Shown here: positions 19,858-30,591 of the stretch, in pieces
How positions within the stretch are numbered: position 1 is the stretch's first letter
Layout of the letters: each line of letters begins with the position of its first letter
Assembly: GCA_905182485.1 (NCBI GenBank)
Contig: CAJJBO010000003.1
Coordinates: forward strand, 183,579 to 247,578
Origin: an uncultured Luminiphilus sp.
Lineage (GTDB): Bacteria > Pseudomonadota > Gammaproteobacteria > Pseudomonadales > Halieaceae
Length of the DNA stretch: 64,000 bases
Reading direction: 5' to 3'
Position numbers and translations under genes: made by a program
The notes under the pieces: generated by a model
Seen by the model: only the letters and a program-made list of their open reading frames with translations
What the model was told of the DNA's origin: nothing
Database searches by the model: none

Positions 19858-20241
19858 TTAGAGCGTGAGAATGGCCTCGATCTCAATCCGAGCGCCTTTC
19901 GGTAAGGCTGCCACTTGTACACAAGCTCTCGCGGGATACGGTTCTGCCAATTGTTGCGCCATGACGGTATTGACCGCCTCGAAATCAGCAAGATCGGTGA
20001 GGGAAATATTAATTTTCACGGCATCATCGAGAGTCCCCCCTGCCGCTGCGGCCACTGCGGAAAGATTGGCGAACACCTGCTCGGTCTCGGCAGTAATATC
20101 GCCCGATACCAGCGACATCGAACTGGGATCGAGTGGAATCTGTCCGGATATCCATACGGTGTTGCCGACCTTGATGCCTTGTGAGTAGGGGCCTATCGCC
20201 TGCGGTGCGGATGGGGTTGTGATGATGGCTCGGTTCGACAC
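19858..20241 (-). CDS. ridA: RidA-family enamine/imine deaminase
   Basis: RidA speeds the hydrolysis of reactive enamines and imines such as 2-aminoacrylate released by PLP enzymes like threonine dehydratase (IlvA is also encoded in this window). The 127-residue protein has the classic features APQAIGPYSQGI, VWISGQIPLDP, the YPARACVQV segment with the substrate-binding arginine, and IEIEAIL at the end. I choose the GTG at 20241 because AGGAAG sits five bases before it and the length then matches the family; the frame remains open further upstream. It lies downstream of spoT, as in Pseudomonas. Confidence 0.94.
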   Translation of the reverse strand: MSNRAIITTPSAPQAIGPYSQGIKVGNTVWISGQIPLDPSSMSLVSGDITAETEQVFANLSAVAAAAGGTLDDAVKINISLTDLADFEAVNTVMAQQLAEPYPARACVQVAALPKGARIEIEAILTL

Positions 20242-20349
20242 GTCAGCTTCCTGATATAAACGGTTGGTTTGTATTGAATAACGAACCCTCGAGCGACGCA
20301 AGATGGGTAAGTCTTGACCAAAAGAGGAGAGTCGTTCGGTCTGATGGGT

Positions 20350-22572
20350 TTATCGCCGCGCGCTGCGCGTCACTTTGAGCACACCCTCGATTATCCTGAT
20401 GCGCTTCATCACTCTTGCTAAATGGATGCGGCTGCTAACTTGTAGCTCTAAATCGACAAAGGTGAACTGGATGTCTTTGTTTTGTGTTGCAATGCGCTCG
20501 ATGTTGAGCCCAATACTGCTGAGCCGGGTGGCTAATACCGCAATCATCCCACGGCGATTTTCCACTTGAACCCGAAGGCCAACGGGGTAAGTACGGTCAA
20601 TATCTTCATCCCAGTGTAATGACATGAGCCGATCGCGTTGTTCTCTCAGGTCGACCAAGTTGCGGCAGCTATCACGGTGAACGACTAATCCGCGTTCTTG
20701 CCCTAGGTATCCTTGAATGGCATCTCCCGGCAACGGGCAGCAGCACTTCGCATACGCCACGCCCACGCCTTCCGTCCCACGGATGCCGAGCGTAGCGCCC
20801 TCACCACTCACGGCGGCGTCATCGTAACGATTAGTTAGGTGTGCAACGGCGATATGGGGCAACGTGTTGCCCAGTGCAACGTCGATGACTAAAGCATCGA
20901 TATCCGCTTTGCCCAATGAGGCTAAGGCGGTGTGCATCGTTGCGTCGTCAATGGCGCTGAGGCGAGTGTCGTGAGCCATCAGCGCGCGGTCGAGCAGATT
21001 TTTGCCTAGTGCGAGGGAGTCATCGCGCCGTTGATCCTTCAAAAAGTGGCGGATATGGGTACGGGCGCGGGCGGTGACGACCCAATTCAACCAAGAGGGG
21101 CTTGGTCTTCCAGTCGGTGAGGTGACAATTTCAATCGTCGCACCACTTTCTAATGGTTCTGATAGGGGGACTAGCTGGTTACTGACTCGCGCGGCAACGC
21201 AGTGGTTACCGATGTCGGTATGCACCGCGTAGGCAAAGTCGATACCACATGAGCCTTTTGGCAGCTCAAGAATATCGCCGCGCGGCGTGAAGACATAAAC
21301 CTCGTCGGGGAACAGATCGATTTTCACATTCTCGATGAATTCCAGTGAGTCTCCTGCGCGTTGCTGCATTTCGAGCAGGCCCTGCACCCATTCTCGTGCT
21401 CGGTGCATGCGATATGCTGGTACTGCCTTCTTCGCTCTTATAGAGCCAGTGAGCCGCGATCCCATTATTCGCCATATCTTCCATTTCGTGCGTGCGAATC
21501 TGAACTTCAATCGGCACGCCGTGCATGCCTTTTAATACGGTGTGCAGCGATTGATAGCCATTGGCCTTGGGGATCGCAATATAGTCTTTGAATTCACCGG
21601 GCACAGGTTTATAGAGGCTATGCACCATGCCTAGCGCGCGATAGCAGTCATCGACGGAGTCGACGATGAGCCGAAAGGCAAAGATATCCATGACGTCAGC
21701 AAAGGATTTTCGCTTCGCTTTCATCTTTTGGTAGATGCTATAGAGGTGTTTTTCGCGGCCGACAACGTTGCGCTCAACTCTTCACGCTTTGAGTGTTTGG
21801 CTCAGTTGCCCACGAATTTGTTCGATGAGCTGCTTCCGGTTGCCGCTGGCTGCCCGACGCGCCGCTTCAAGCCTTCTTGCGCGCATGGGGTAGAGGGCTT
21901 TGAGTCCTAAGTCTTCAAACTCCAGGCGGATCTCATTCATTCCCAGGCGCATTGCAATGGGGGCATAAATGTCGAGTGTTTCGGTTGCGATGCGCTTTAT
22001 CTTTCTCACGATTCAACACCCCGAGGGTACGCATATTGTGGAGTCGGTCAGCCAGTTTGACGAGAATGACGCGAATATCCTTGGCCATCGCCAAGGTCAT
22101 TTTCTGAAAGTTTTCGGCTTGTCTTTGCTCGGCTGAGTCGAACTCGACGTGGGTCAATTTACTCACACCGTCCACCAGATCGGCAACATCCGAACCAAAC
22201 TGCGCGCCACTATCTTCTTTTGGTAACGCCGGTATCCTCGATGACGTCATGGAGCAGCGCGGCCATCAGGCTTTGCGGATCCATGTGCATGCGCGCCAGA
22301 ATGCAGGCGACTGCGAGGGGGTGCGTGACATAAGGCTCACCGCTGCGCCGTGTTTGCCCGTAATGGGCCTGCTCAGAGTAGTAGTAGGCTCGCCGGACCA
22401 GCTTCACCTGTTCTAGCGGCAAATAGTCGGCGATTAATTGCTCGAATGCGGCCAGTGAACTATGGCCAGCGTGTCCGGTGCGAGCACTAGGCGGTAGTTT
22501 GCCTCGGGGGGCTAGATAAGAAGCGGGCCCGAGGAGCGGTCTACTGAGCGTTTGGCGCGTGATGGCTACCAT
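20350..22572 (-). CDS. spoT: bifunctional (p)ppGpp synthetase/hydrolase SpoT, frame broken at four places
   Basis: SpoT makes and degrades the alarmone (p)ppGpp. In order the sequence shows the HD hydrolase domain (THPLAVACILA, HDVIEDT, KLADRLHNMRTL), the synthetase domain (GREKHLYSIYQKM, FRLIVDS, DYIAIPKANGYQSLHT, EVQIRT), the TGS domain (VYVFTPRGDILELPKGS, DFAYAVHTDIG), the GVAYAKCCCPLPGD zinc-finger-like segment and a C-terminal ACT domain. Reading through needs removal of one base at 22218-22221 (an A run), one near 22001-22004 and one near 21415. An in-frame TGA at 21782-21784 must also be ignored. Corrected length is about 739 residues. Every domain is well preserved, so sequence errors are more likely than decay. 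GGAGGGT precedes the ATG. Gene order rpoZ-spoT-ridA is standard. Confidence 0.92.
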
Positions 22573-22590
22573 CGCTAGCGACCCTCCAAA

Positions 22591-22848
22591 TTAGAGAATC
22601 GGCGTCTCAAACGTGGCGGCGAGCTCTTCTTCTGCCTCGATCTCACTCTCGCGAGCCAATATTTCGGGCGTAATCAGTCCGTCTGCGATCTCGCGCAGCG
22701 CAATGACAGTGGCCTTGTCTGACTCGTCTTCCACCAGTGGGTCGCGACCGCCGGTGGCGAGCTGCCGCGCTCGCTTAGAGGCAAGCATGACGAGTTCAAA
22801 TCGGTTTTCGACGTTATCCAGACAATCTTCTACGGTTATTCTCGCCAT
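22591..22848 (-). CDS. rpoZ: RNA polymerase omega subunit
   Basis: The omega subunit helps assemble RNA polymerase and is one binding site for ppGpp. The protein begins [21 protein letters not shown], includes [12 protein letters not shown] and [14 protein letters not shown], and ends in an acidic tail. Starting at the ATG 22848 gives 85 residues; the open frame extends further upstream, but AGGAGAG lies just before this ATG. Genes gmk, rpoZ and spoT follow one another, a classic gammaproteobacterial group. Confidence 0.96.
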   Translation of the reverse strand: MARITVEDCLDNVENRFELVMLASKRARQLATGGRDPLVEDESDKATVIALREIADGLITPEILARESEIEAEEELAATFETPIL

Positions 22849-22955
22849 GTCTGCGTGACTCTCCTGATCTCCGCCGCGATAAAACGCGGCCGCGTAGTAT
22901 ACCCCAGCTAAGGACAGTGCGAGCCCACCCTTGAGTGTAAATTTGCCGACATGCC

Positions 22956-23612
22956 TCACGGTGTCGCCGTTTCGGGGGCCAATAAATCCCTCAACAGGGT
23001 GCCGTGTGTGCTGGCCTGTTGGCGTCCCGTGCGCAGCCTTGCTGCGCTGATGACGGCTTGAAGCTCGATCAGTGCGGTGTCGAAGACATCATTGATGACG
23101 AGGTAGTCTGCCTCGTCGCAGTGTGACATTTCGTCTTGGGCCGCCTGCATGCGGAGATCAATGGTGGCGTCAGTATCCTGCCCCCGTTCGCGCAATCGCG
23201 TCTTGAGGGACGCCACTGAGGGAGGCAGGATAAAGATCCATGTGCTGTCCGGTAATAGGTTCCGCACTTGCTGAGCCCCTTGCCAGTCGATTTCTAGAAT
23301 CACATCGGCACCTTGCTTCAGACGTGCGTCCAATTGTGCTGTGCTGGTGCCATAGCAATGTCCGAATACTTCGGCCCATTCGAAAAATGCGCCGTCGTCT
23401 TGTAGTCTTTGAAACGTCTCAGATGCCACAAAAAAATAATTAATACCTTCAATTTCGCCGGGGCGCTGGGGCCGCGTCGTGTGCGAGACAGACACCTCGA
23501 TACGACGATCATTTGCTATCAGCGCTCGAATTAAAGAGGTTTTTCCAGCACCACTGGGCGCCGAAATAATCAGTAATTGGCCTCGCGAAATGTTTTTATT
23601 CATGGGTGTCAT
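22956..23612 (-). CDS. gmk: guanylate kinase
   Basis: Guanylate kinase phosphorylates GMP to GDP. The P-loop [11 protein letters not shown] is near residue 18. Other family motifs are [36 protein letters not shown] and [12 protein letters not shown]. Length of 218 residues is slightly above the usual 207, with an extra tail. Its ATG follows directly on the yicC stop codon; a second ATG three codons on is possible. It is the first of the gmk-rpoZ-spoT group and probably shares a transcript with yicC. Confidence 0.96.
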   Translation of the reverse strand: MTPMNKNISRGQLLIISAPSGAGKTSLIRALIANDRRIEVSVSHTTRPQRPGEIEGINYFFVASETFQRLQDDGAFFEWAEVFGHCYGTSTAQLDARLKQGADVILEIDWQGAQQVRNLLPDSTWIFILPPSVASLKTRLRERGQDTDATIDLRMQAAQDEMSHCDEADYLVINDVFDTALIELQAVISAARLRTGRQQASTHGTLLRDLLAPETATP

Positions 23613-24476
23613 CTACTCGATATTCTGAATTTGCTCGCGCATCTGCTCAATGAGTACCTTGAACTCTACGGCGGTGTTAGTGGTATCTAAAGCAGTTGAT
23701 TTAGAGGCGAGTGTATTGGCCTCACGATTGAGCTCCTGCATCAAGAAATCGAGCTTTCTGCCGCAGGGTACTGTTCCGATTAACGCCGCATTAATGGCGT
23801 CTAAGTGAGCATCGAGGCGATCCATTTCCTCCTCCACATCGACGCGCTGCAGCACGTAGACAATTTCTTCCTCTAAACGCTTAGCGTCTGCTGTGAGCTC
23901 TAATGACGCCATCCGAGCGAGCAGCTTTTCCCGATGGGCTTGCTGAAGTGCTGGCAGTTGTTGCCGGAGCGAGAGGAGCAAAGCCCTGATAAGCTCTCCT
24001 CGGTCTGACACCATGGCGGCTAATTTTGCACCCTCTTCTCGGCGGTTTTGCGACAGCGTCTCGAGGCATTGCTTGAGCGCGGCAGTGGTCGCTGAAATTA
24101 GCGCTTCGACCGCGATCGGACGCTCGCTTAGGACACCGGGTGCCTGCAATAACGTCAGTTGGTTTGGCGCCTCGGCATCCGGAAAGAACGTTGAAATTTG
24201 CTTCAATGCCGCCTGCAACGTGTTTAGGTAATCGGTATTTAACGCGGACTCAGATGTCGTCTTGTTTTGCTGGTATTGCACGGATAGCTCGAGTTTCCCT
24301 CGGGAGAAAGCTTGGCTGATCTGTGCTCGCATTTGCGGCTCATACTCGCGCAACGTCTCTGGCATTCGAAAGTGTAAATCGAGGTAACGATTATTAACCG
24401 AACGGCACTCTACAGTGACCGTTAAGCCCTCGGTTGTTACACTCCCCCGGGCAAAGCCCGTCATACTCTGAGTCAC
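23613..24476 (-). CDS. yicC: YicC-family endoribonuclease
   Basis: YicC proteins were long called stress-induced and have more recently been described as endoribonucleases involved in small-RNA turnover. Signatures are SMTGFARG at the start, VECRSVNNRYLDLHFRMPE, the EEEIVYVLQRVDVEEEMDRLDAHLD region and the C-terminal FLMQELNREANTLASKS. I choose the GTG at 24476: GGAG precedes it and the length becomes 287 residues, as in E. coli. An upstream extension of the same frame runs into the divergent rph promoter and is not used. Confidence 0.95.
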   Translation of the reverse strand: MTQSMTGFARGSVTTEGLTVTVECRSVNNRYLDLHFRMPETLREYEPQMRAQISQAFSRGKLELSVQYQQNKTTSESALNTDYLNTLQAALKQISTFFPDAEAPNQLTLLQAPGVLSERPIAVEALISATTAALKQCLETLSQNRREEGAKLAAMVSDRGELIRALLLSLRQQLPALQQAHREKLLARMASLELTADAKRLEEEIVYVLQRVDVEEEMDRLDAHLDAINAALIGTVPCGRKLDFLMQELNREANTLASKSTALDTTNTAVEFKVLIEQMREQIQNIE

Positions 24477-24558
24477 CGCATTGCTCCAGCTATGGACGCA
24501 GTGAAGTGTAACAGTAGCCGAGGGGTTGTTAACTGTTACTGAGACCAGGAGACCCGCC

Positions 24559-25290
24559 ATGGCGGCAGCATTTGATCGACCTAGTGGTCGAGCACCTAAC
24601 GCAATGCGACCAATACAGTTTGAGCGGGGCTTCACTTGCCATGCTGAGGGCTCAGTGCTTGTGAGTTTTGGCCAAACTAAAGTGATTTGCACCGCCAGCG
24701 TGACGGCAGGCGTACCGAGGTTTTTACGCGGCAAGGGCGAGGGGTGGCTGACCGCAGAATACGGTATGTTGCCGCGGTCCACGAGCCGTAATGATCGTGA
24801 GGCGGCGCGTGGTAAGCAGGGTGGTCGTACTGTTGAGATTCAGCGTCTTATTGGTCGCTCGCTACGTGCCATGGTCGACATGAAGGCTTTGGGTGAGCGC
24901 ACTATTCGTCTAGATTGCGATGTGATTCAGGCTGATGGCGGTACTAGAACTGCGTCAATTTCGGGGGCTTGCGTCGCCGTTGTAGACGCGCTCAATGGCC
25001 TCCAGCGATCTGGAGATTTGTCGGGTGATCCGTTAAAGCACCTAGTTAGCGCCGTTTCCGTGGGGGTCTGGCGGGGCATGCCTGTGGTAGACCTTGATTA
25101 TGCTGAGGATTCTCGGGCTGACAGTGACATGAATGTGGTGCTCACAGAGAGTGGTGGGTTGGTTGAAGTGCAGGGCACGGCCGAAGGTGCCACCTTTACA
25201 CAAGCCGAATTGACCGAATTGCTGGAGCTCGCTACCGCCGCGGGGGCAGACATTAACGCTGCACAACGAGAGGCACTGAGTAAAGGTTAA
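24559..25290 (+). CDS. rph: ribonuclease PH
   Basis: RNase PH is a phosphorolytic 3'-5' exoribonuclease that trims tRNA 3' ends. The 243-residue protein shows [19 protein letters not shown], the [16 protein letters not shown] active-site region, [16 protein letters not shown] and [10 protein letters not shown]. The ATG at 24559 is preceded by CAGGAGAC; an upstream in-frame TTG at 24526 would add eleven residues. The gene is divergent from yicC and convergent with crc; its stop overlaps the crc stop by four bases. Confidence 0.97.
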   Translation: MAAAFDRPSGRAPNAMRPIQFERGFTCHAEGSVLVSFGQTKVICTASVTAGVPRFLRGKGEGWLTAEYGMLPRSTSRNDREAARGKQGGRTVEIQRLIGRSLRAMVDMKALGERTIRLDCDVIQADGGTRTASISGACVAVVDALNGLQRSGDLSGDPLKHLVSAVSVGVWRGMPVVDLDYAEDSRADSDMNVVLTESGGLVEVQGTAEGATFTQAELTELLELATAAGADINAAQREALSKG

Positions 25291-26048
25291 AGCGTGATGT
25301 CGTAGTCAATGACGACAGGCGCATGGTGCGAAAATACCTGTGCGTCGTAGATGTGAACTTTTTTGACCGCACTCACCAAGAGCTCAGAGATAATATGGGT
25401 ATCGGTTCGCATACCCCCTGCCTCATCGCCATGAGGCCACCAAGTCAGTGCATCGGGCTCGCCGTCGATCACTCTAAAAGCGTCGGCGTAGCCGCTATCG
25501 TAAAGGTCCAATAACCAGCCTCGCTCGTTGGGTGACAGGCCCGGGATATTCCCAGCAGTGCCGACCTTTTCCGCGTCAGCGTGGTGTGCCATAAGCTCCC
25601 ACCCGCCACACAATATGTAGCCGCGGCGTTTATGGCGCACTTTCTCTAGGTGGCTGCTTAATTGATTAAGAAAGGCCAGCTTATGTGCCATCGCTTGTTC
25701 GCCACTGAGCGCACTGGGGACCAAGACAGAGCCAATACTGACCTGATCATAATCAGCCTGTATGTAGAGACCCTGGGCATCAAACTGCTCAAATCCCAGG
25801 CCCCATATGATCGCCTTGGGGATCTTTTTGCAGTAAATCGCAACGCCATTGAGCCGAGCATCCTCAAAGTGATCGAGAAAATAGGGGTGGTAATGCGCTG
25901 GAAAAAAGTGGTCACCACTCAGCGAGTATTCAGAGCAACGCGTGTCCTGTAGGCAGATGATGTCCGCGTCTTGCGTCCACAGCCACTCAAGGCAACCGGC
26001 CTCCGCCGCGCGCTCAAGCCCCTCGACGACGAGGCTGATAATTCTCAT
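25287..26048 (-). CDS. crc: Crc-like catabolite repression protein (catalytically degenerate ExoIII fold)
   Basis: This 253-residue protein aligns end to end with Pseudomonas Crc, which acts with Hfq to repress translation of catabolic genes, and more distantly with exonuclease III. Shared stretches include [41 protein letters not shown] and the [12 protein letters not shown] end. The nuclease residues are mostly lost. The first asparagine of ExoIII (position 7) is Val, the catalytic Glu is Asp (about residue 35), and the Asp-x-Asn pair reads GGWE. A His remains near the end. Its location between rph and pyrE is the same as in Pseudomonas, which supports Crc rather than ExoIII. A regulatory RNA-related role is an inference from homology. 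Confidence 0.88.
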   Translation of the reverse strand: MRIISLVVEGLERAAEAGCLEWLWTQDADIICLQDTRCSEYSLSGDHFFPAHYHPYFLDHFEDARLNGVAIYCKKIPKAIIWGLGFEQFDAQGLYIQADYDQVSIGSVLVPSALSGEQAMAHKLAFLNQLSSHLEKVRHKRRGYILCGGWELMAHHADAEKVGTAGNIPGLSPNERGWLLDLYDSGYADAFRVIDGEPDALTWWPHGDEAGGMRTDTHIISELLVSAVKKVHIYDAQVFSHHAPVVIDYDITL

Positions 26049-26170
26049 TGCTAGTCCTATTGTCTGAGTTCCAATAGTATACCGTCAAAGCCCCGACCCA
26101 GACCGTAACTAATTGCTGAATTAAGCCAGAGGGGGCGCCTTTCGTTGATAACTGTATTTTGGAGTGGGTG

Positions 26171-26827
26171 GTGATAACAGCCTTGGAACAGTACCGTCAG
26201 GACTTCATTCGTTTAGCCCTCGCCTGTAACGTGTTGCAGTTCGGTGAGTTTGAGTTGAAGTCGGGCCGTCTGAGCCCTTATTTTTTTAATGCGGGTAAAT
26301 TTGCTTCAGGATCATCACTTGCTCAGCTTGGTAGGTGCTATGCGGCCGCTTCGCAAGCGGCCAATTTGCCGGCTGACATGCTCTTCGGGCCTGCTTACAA
26401 AGGCATTCCTTTGGTCGCGACTACCGCCATTGCGTTGGCGGATCACCATCATGTCGATATGCCATTTGCCTTTAATCGTAAGGAGGCTAAAGCGCACGGA
26501 GAAGGTGGCGAAGTGGTTGGCGCGCCGTTAGAGGGCAAAGTACTCATCGTGGATGACGTGATGACAGCAGGGACAGCGATTAGAGAGTCGATGGCTATTT
26601 TGGAAGCGGCTGGGGCAGCTGGTGCCGGAGTGTTGATTGGCCTTGACCGTTGCGAGCGCGGCGCGGCGGAACTCTCTGCCGTGCAGCAAGTTCAGCAAGA
26701 TTGGGGGCTTGAGGTGATCAGCGTCATCTCGCTCCACGACATTATCGAGTGGGTTGAGGACAACCCCGAAGCGATGGGGCATCGGGATTCGCTGCAGCGA
26801 TACCGCGACCGCTACGTTTCTGCGTGA
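26171..26827 (+). CDS. pyrE: orotate phosphoribosyltransferase
   Basis: PyrE makes OMP from orotate and PRPP in pyrimidine synthesis. Starting from GTG 26171, with GGAG six bases upstream, it has 218 residues. Motifs are [49 protein letters not shown] and the PRPP-binding [14 protein letters not shown] near residue 120-135. It is divergent from crc, and the 26049-26170 interval must hold both promoters. Other in-frame starts (TTG 26159, GTG 26168) are less well placed. Confidence 0.96.
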   Translation: MITALEQYRQDFIRLALACNVLQFGEFELKSGRLSPYFFNAGKFASGSSLAQLGRCYAAASQAANLPADMLFGPAYKGIPLVATTAIALADHHHVDMPFAFNRKEAKAHGEGGEVVGAPLEGKVLIVDDVMTAGTAIRESMAILEAAGAAGAGVLIGLDRCERGAAELSAVQQVQQDWGLEVISVISLHDIIEWVEDNPEAMGHRDSLQRYRDRYVSA

Positions 26828-27000
26828 CGCTGGGAATGGGCCGCTACCCTCCGGGTTGTCAATGATGGGTGTTGCGGGCTTTGTGGCGATAGACCACCGT
26901 GACATGCCGTTATCATCAGCACTTATTATCCAGCGCTAGCCTAAGCCGGGCGGTTAACGCTGGGTGATGATGGCGTTTGGCCGAGTCTGGCCCTATTGGA

Positions 27001-27624
27001 CTATGAACTGGCCGCGGGAGGTACTGCGCGCATGAGGTCTGCCCCCAACCACTCCCACTGATCCTGCCAATTGTCGGTGGGTCCGCTCTTAAAACCACTG
27101 CGACAAAACTGGTGTATGCGCCCCTCGGCAAACGCCATCATCAGGTTAGCTGCCGTGTTGACAGGCAGTCGAGGTCGACAACCCTCACGCAGTTCGGCTT
27201 CCCTCAAATATTGCCGCAGTTGGGTTTCGAGACGCTCATAGAGCTGCGCGATGCGATGATGAAGCTGCCGCGATTCCCCCGTCAGCGCGCCACCCGTCAA
27301 GAGCCGACTGATGCCGTGGTTTTTCTCGCAAAACTCTAAGTACAGTCGCACCAAGGCGTGGCACCGCTCTATGGCGCTCAAAGACCCCTCGCTCATTCGC
27401 CCGATGCGCACAAACAGGGCTTCCTCTGCGAAGGTAATTAACGCTTCAAACATTTTGGTTTTGGAGGGAAAGTGCCGATAAAGCGCAGCCTCTGAGACGC
27501 CGACAGCCGCCGCAATTTTTGCGGTGGTGATCTTATTGTCCGGTGTTGCCTCGAGCATCTCCGCAAGGGCTTGCAGTATCTGTTCCTTGCGCTGAGGTGC
27601 TTTAGTCTGGGTTGCGTTGGCCAT
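27001..27624 (-). CDS. slmA: nucleoid occlusion factor SlmA (TetR family)
   Basis: SlmA binds specific chromosomal sites and blocks FtsZ ring assembly over the nucleoid. The 207-residue protein has an N-terminal TetR-type helix-turn-helix (KITTAKIAAAVGVSEAALYRHFPSKTKMFEALI, about residues 30-62). The C-terminal domain shows the SlmA-like pattern FCEKNHGISRLLTGGAL and FVRS-type FCRSGFKSGPTDNW near the end. Its neighbours argB and pyrE match the gene order seen in relatives. A generic TetR regulator is unlikely given these matches. Confidence 0.92.
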   Translation of the reverse strand: MANATQTKAPQRKEQILQALAEMLEATPDNKITTAKIAAAVGVSEAALYRHFPSKTKMFEALITFAEEALFVRIGRMSEGSLSAIERCHALVRLYLEFCEKNHGISRLLTGGALTGESRQLHHRIAQLYERLETQLRQYLREAELREGCRPRLPVNTAANLMMAFAEGRIHQFCRSGFKSGPTDNWQDQWEWLGADLMRAVPPAASS

Positions 27625-27697
27625 ACGCTACTGCAATTAAGATTGAGCCTTGATGCTAAAGAGTCACGCGCGTCCGTGCAAACGGTCGCCGGCGGAT

Positions 27698-28661
<964 letters not shown>

Positions 28662-28684
28662 TCAGCAAACTCGCCTGGTTGAAC

Positions 28685-29905
28685 TTAACTTGATGTCCGG
28701 CTTGTTGCCGCGAGGTGATGAGCAACAAGGCTAACAATGCGTTCCGCAATCAACTGCTTTGTCGCCAAGGGCAAATAATGCGCTTCGTCCTCACCAATCA
28801 GGTGTACCGCGTTTTGGTCTGAGCCAAAGGTGGTGTCAGGGTCGCTGACGTCATTCGCAACGATATAGTCCAGCCCTTTTCTGGCTCGCTTTTCCCGGGC
28901 ATGAGCGATGACGTCATTGGTCTCCGCCGCGAAGCCGATCATGAGCGTGGGCCGTTGTGACAGTTTTGCCACCGTAGCGATGATGTCGGGGTTTTGTACG
29001 AGCGTGATGACCCGGTCTTGCCCCTCTGTTTTTTTCAGTTTTTCAGGTGCGGCTGATTCCGGCCGATAATCAGACACTGCCGCCGCACCGATAAAAATAT
29101 CGGCGTCCGGTGCACAGTGCACGGTGGCGTCATGCATCTCGATTGCGCTGGTAACGGGCACCACCGTGACCCGGCTGGGAGGCGCCAAGGAGACGGGACC
29201 TGTGATCAAGGTCACCGCAGCACCGGCGTCAGCACAGGCGCGAGCCAACGCATACCCCATTTTCCCTGAGCTGTGATTACTGAGATAACGTACAGGATCG
29301 ATTGCCTCAACCGTAGGTCCAGCGGTAATCACCACTCGCTTGCCATCCAATAAGCGCGATTCAAACTGTTCGGCGAGCGCGTTTGCAATCGCGTCTGGCT
29401 CAAGGAGACGACCAGGACCCACGTCACCGCAGGCCTGCTCCCCCGCATCCGGGCCAATGATCTGAATGCCCCGACCGACGAGTTGCTCGAGGTTACTCTG
29501 GGTCGCTTCGTGAGCCCACATTTGCTGGTTCATTGCCGGTGCCACCGCGACTGGCGCTGGTGTGGCCAGCGCCACCGTGGTCAGCAAGTCGTCTGCTCTG
29601 CCCTGGGCGAGCCTGGCAATGACGTCTGCGGTCCCGGGGGCGATCACCACCAGATCAGCCCAGCGAGCCAGTTCAATGTGGCCCATACCGGCTTCGGCCG
29701 TTTCATCCAGCAATTCGCTATGGGTCGGTTCGCCAGACAGGGCTTGCAGCGTCAGCGGCGTGATAAATTCCTTTGCACCCCGTGACAGGATCACTCGCAC
29801 AACGGCGCCCTGCTTTTTGAGCAGACGCACGAGTTCAGCGCCTTTGTAAGCCGCGATACCCCCGCTGATGGCCACGATAATGTGACGCTGGTGCAACAGA
29901 CCCAT
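28685..29905 (-). CDS. coaBC: phosphopantothenoylcysteine decarboxylase/synthetase
   Basis: CoaBC joins cysteine to phosphopantothenate and decarboxylates the product on the way to coenzyme A. The N-terminal flavin domain shows [21 protein letters not shown], the active His in [23 protein letters not shown] and the cysteine loop [13 protein letters not shown]. The C-terminal synthetase domain carries [27 protein letters not shown] and AAVSDYRP. The start at ATG 29905 has GAGGTG before it and gives 406 residues, as in E. coli. It is divergent from rpmB. Confidence 0.96.
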   Translation of the reverse strand: MGLLHQRHIIVAISGGIAAYKGAELVRLLKKQGAVVRVILSRGAKEFITPLTLQALSGEPTHSELLDETAEAGMGHIELARWADLVVIAPGTADVIARLAQGRADDLLTTVALATPAPVAVAPAMNQQMWAHEATQSNLEQLVGRGIQIIGPDAGEQACGDVGPGRLLEPDAIANALAEQFESRLLDGKRVVITAGPTVEAIDPVRYLSNHSSGKMGYALARACADAGAAVTLITGPVSLAPPSRVTVVPVTSAIEMHDATVHCAPDADIFIGAAAVSDYRPESAAPEKLKKTEGQDRVITLVQNPDIIATVAKLSQRPTLMIGFAAETNDVIAHAREKRARKGLDYIVANDVSDPDTTFGSDQNAVHLIGEDEAHYLPLATKQLIAERIVSLVAHHLAATSRTSS

Positions 29906-29990
29906 CGGCCCCACCTCGTTACTGATGTGCCAGCACACTAGCATTTGCAGGGGTTTTTGCACACTTCAGCGGCCTCTGAGAGCAGATGGC

Positions 29991-30019
29991 TTGCACCGTC
30001 AATGGCCCTCTGGTATAAA
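29991..30019 (+). promoter_or_regulatory. sigma-70 type promoter of rpmB-rpmG
   Basis: A -35 element TTGCAC (29991-29996) and a -10 element TATAAA (30014-30019) are separated by exactly 17 bases. Transcription would start about 28 bases before the rpmB ATG. Both hexamers match the consensus at four or five of six positions, as expected for a strong ribosomal-protein promoter. Confidence 0.7.
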
Positions 30020-30053
30020 ACGCGCCCTTTTGTTTATCTTCGCGGGTAGTCTC

Positions 30054-30290
30054 ATGTCACGTGTCTGTCAGGTAACGGGAAAGCGTCCCGCGACCGGTAA
30101 CAACGTTTCCCACGCAAAGAACCGCACTAAGCGTCGGTTCCTGCCAAATTTACATAACCACCGTTTCTGGGTGGAGAGCGAGAATCGTTTCGTATCGTTG
30201 CGGCTCACTTCCAAAGGCATGCGCATTATCGACAAGCGCGGTATTGATGTTGTGTTGGCAGAGTTGCGCGCCCGCGGCGAGAAGGTTTGA
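30054..30290 (+). CDS. rpmB: 50S ribosomal protein L28
   Basis: L28, 78 residues, of the large ribosomal subunit. The sequence [12 protein letters not shown], then [20 protein letters not shown] and [18 protein letters not shown] are diagnostic. The open frame runs upstream to 29925, but the ATG at 30054 matches the family start and follows a clear promoter. rpmG follows after ten bases in the usual pair. Confidence 0.98.
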   Translation: MSRVCQVTGKRPATGNNVSHAKNRTKRRFLPNLHNHRFWVESENRFVSLRLTSKGMRIIDKRGIDVVLAELRARGEKV

Positions 30291-30300
30291 GGATTTAAAA

Positions 30301-30456
30301 ATGCGTGAAAAAATTAGAATGAATTCAACGGCGGGTACGGGACATTTTTACACGACCGACAAGAATAAGCGCACCATGCCGGATAAACTTGAGATGAAAA
30401 AGTATGATCCAGTCGCGCGCAAGCACGTGATCTACAAAGAAGCCAAAATTAAGTAA
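30301..30456 (+). CDS. rpmG: 50S ribosomal protein L33
   Basis: L33, 51 residues, begins [19 protein letters not shown] and contains [17 protein letters not shown], ending in KEAKIK. It is the cysteine-free form of L33 (no zinc ribbon CxxC pairs). GAGGAT precedes the ATG. It is cotranscribed with rpmB and followed by a strong terminator. Confidence 0.98.
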   Translation: MREKIRMNSTAGTGHFYTTDKNKRTMPDKLEMKKYDPVARKHVIYKEAKIK

Positions 30457-30480
30457 GCGTAATGCATGGCGCAACCTTCG

Positions 30481-30505
30481 AAACCCCGGCGATTGGCCGG
30501 GGTTT
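30481..30505 (+). terminator. intrinsic terminator of rpmB-rpmG
   Basis: AAACCCCGGC (30481-30490) pairs perfectly with GCCGGGGTTT (30496-30505) around a five-base loop, followed by TGTGTTT. The hairpin starts 24 bases after the rpmG stop codon. It is a textbook Rho-independent terminator, although the T run is interrupted. Confidence 0.88.
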
Positions 30506-30591
30506 GTGTTTAGGTGCCGGGTTTTCATGAGCCTCGCCGTCGTGACGCTGATAGTCAGCGAGGGGCGCCATTTGCGCTGCCCAAACGGAAT

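Noticed and set aside
21782-21784. Genome-wide reassignment of TGA to a sense codon
   Set aside because: Many intact genes in the window end with TGA in overlaps such as ATGA (metX/metW, epd/pgk, dctQ/dctM), so TGA is a normal stop.
24477-24782. N-terminal extension of yicC
   Set aside because: It overlaps the divergent rph start, carries no family sequence, and the GTG at 24476 has a proper ribosome-binding site and gives the normal length.
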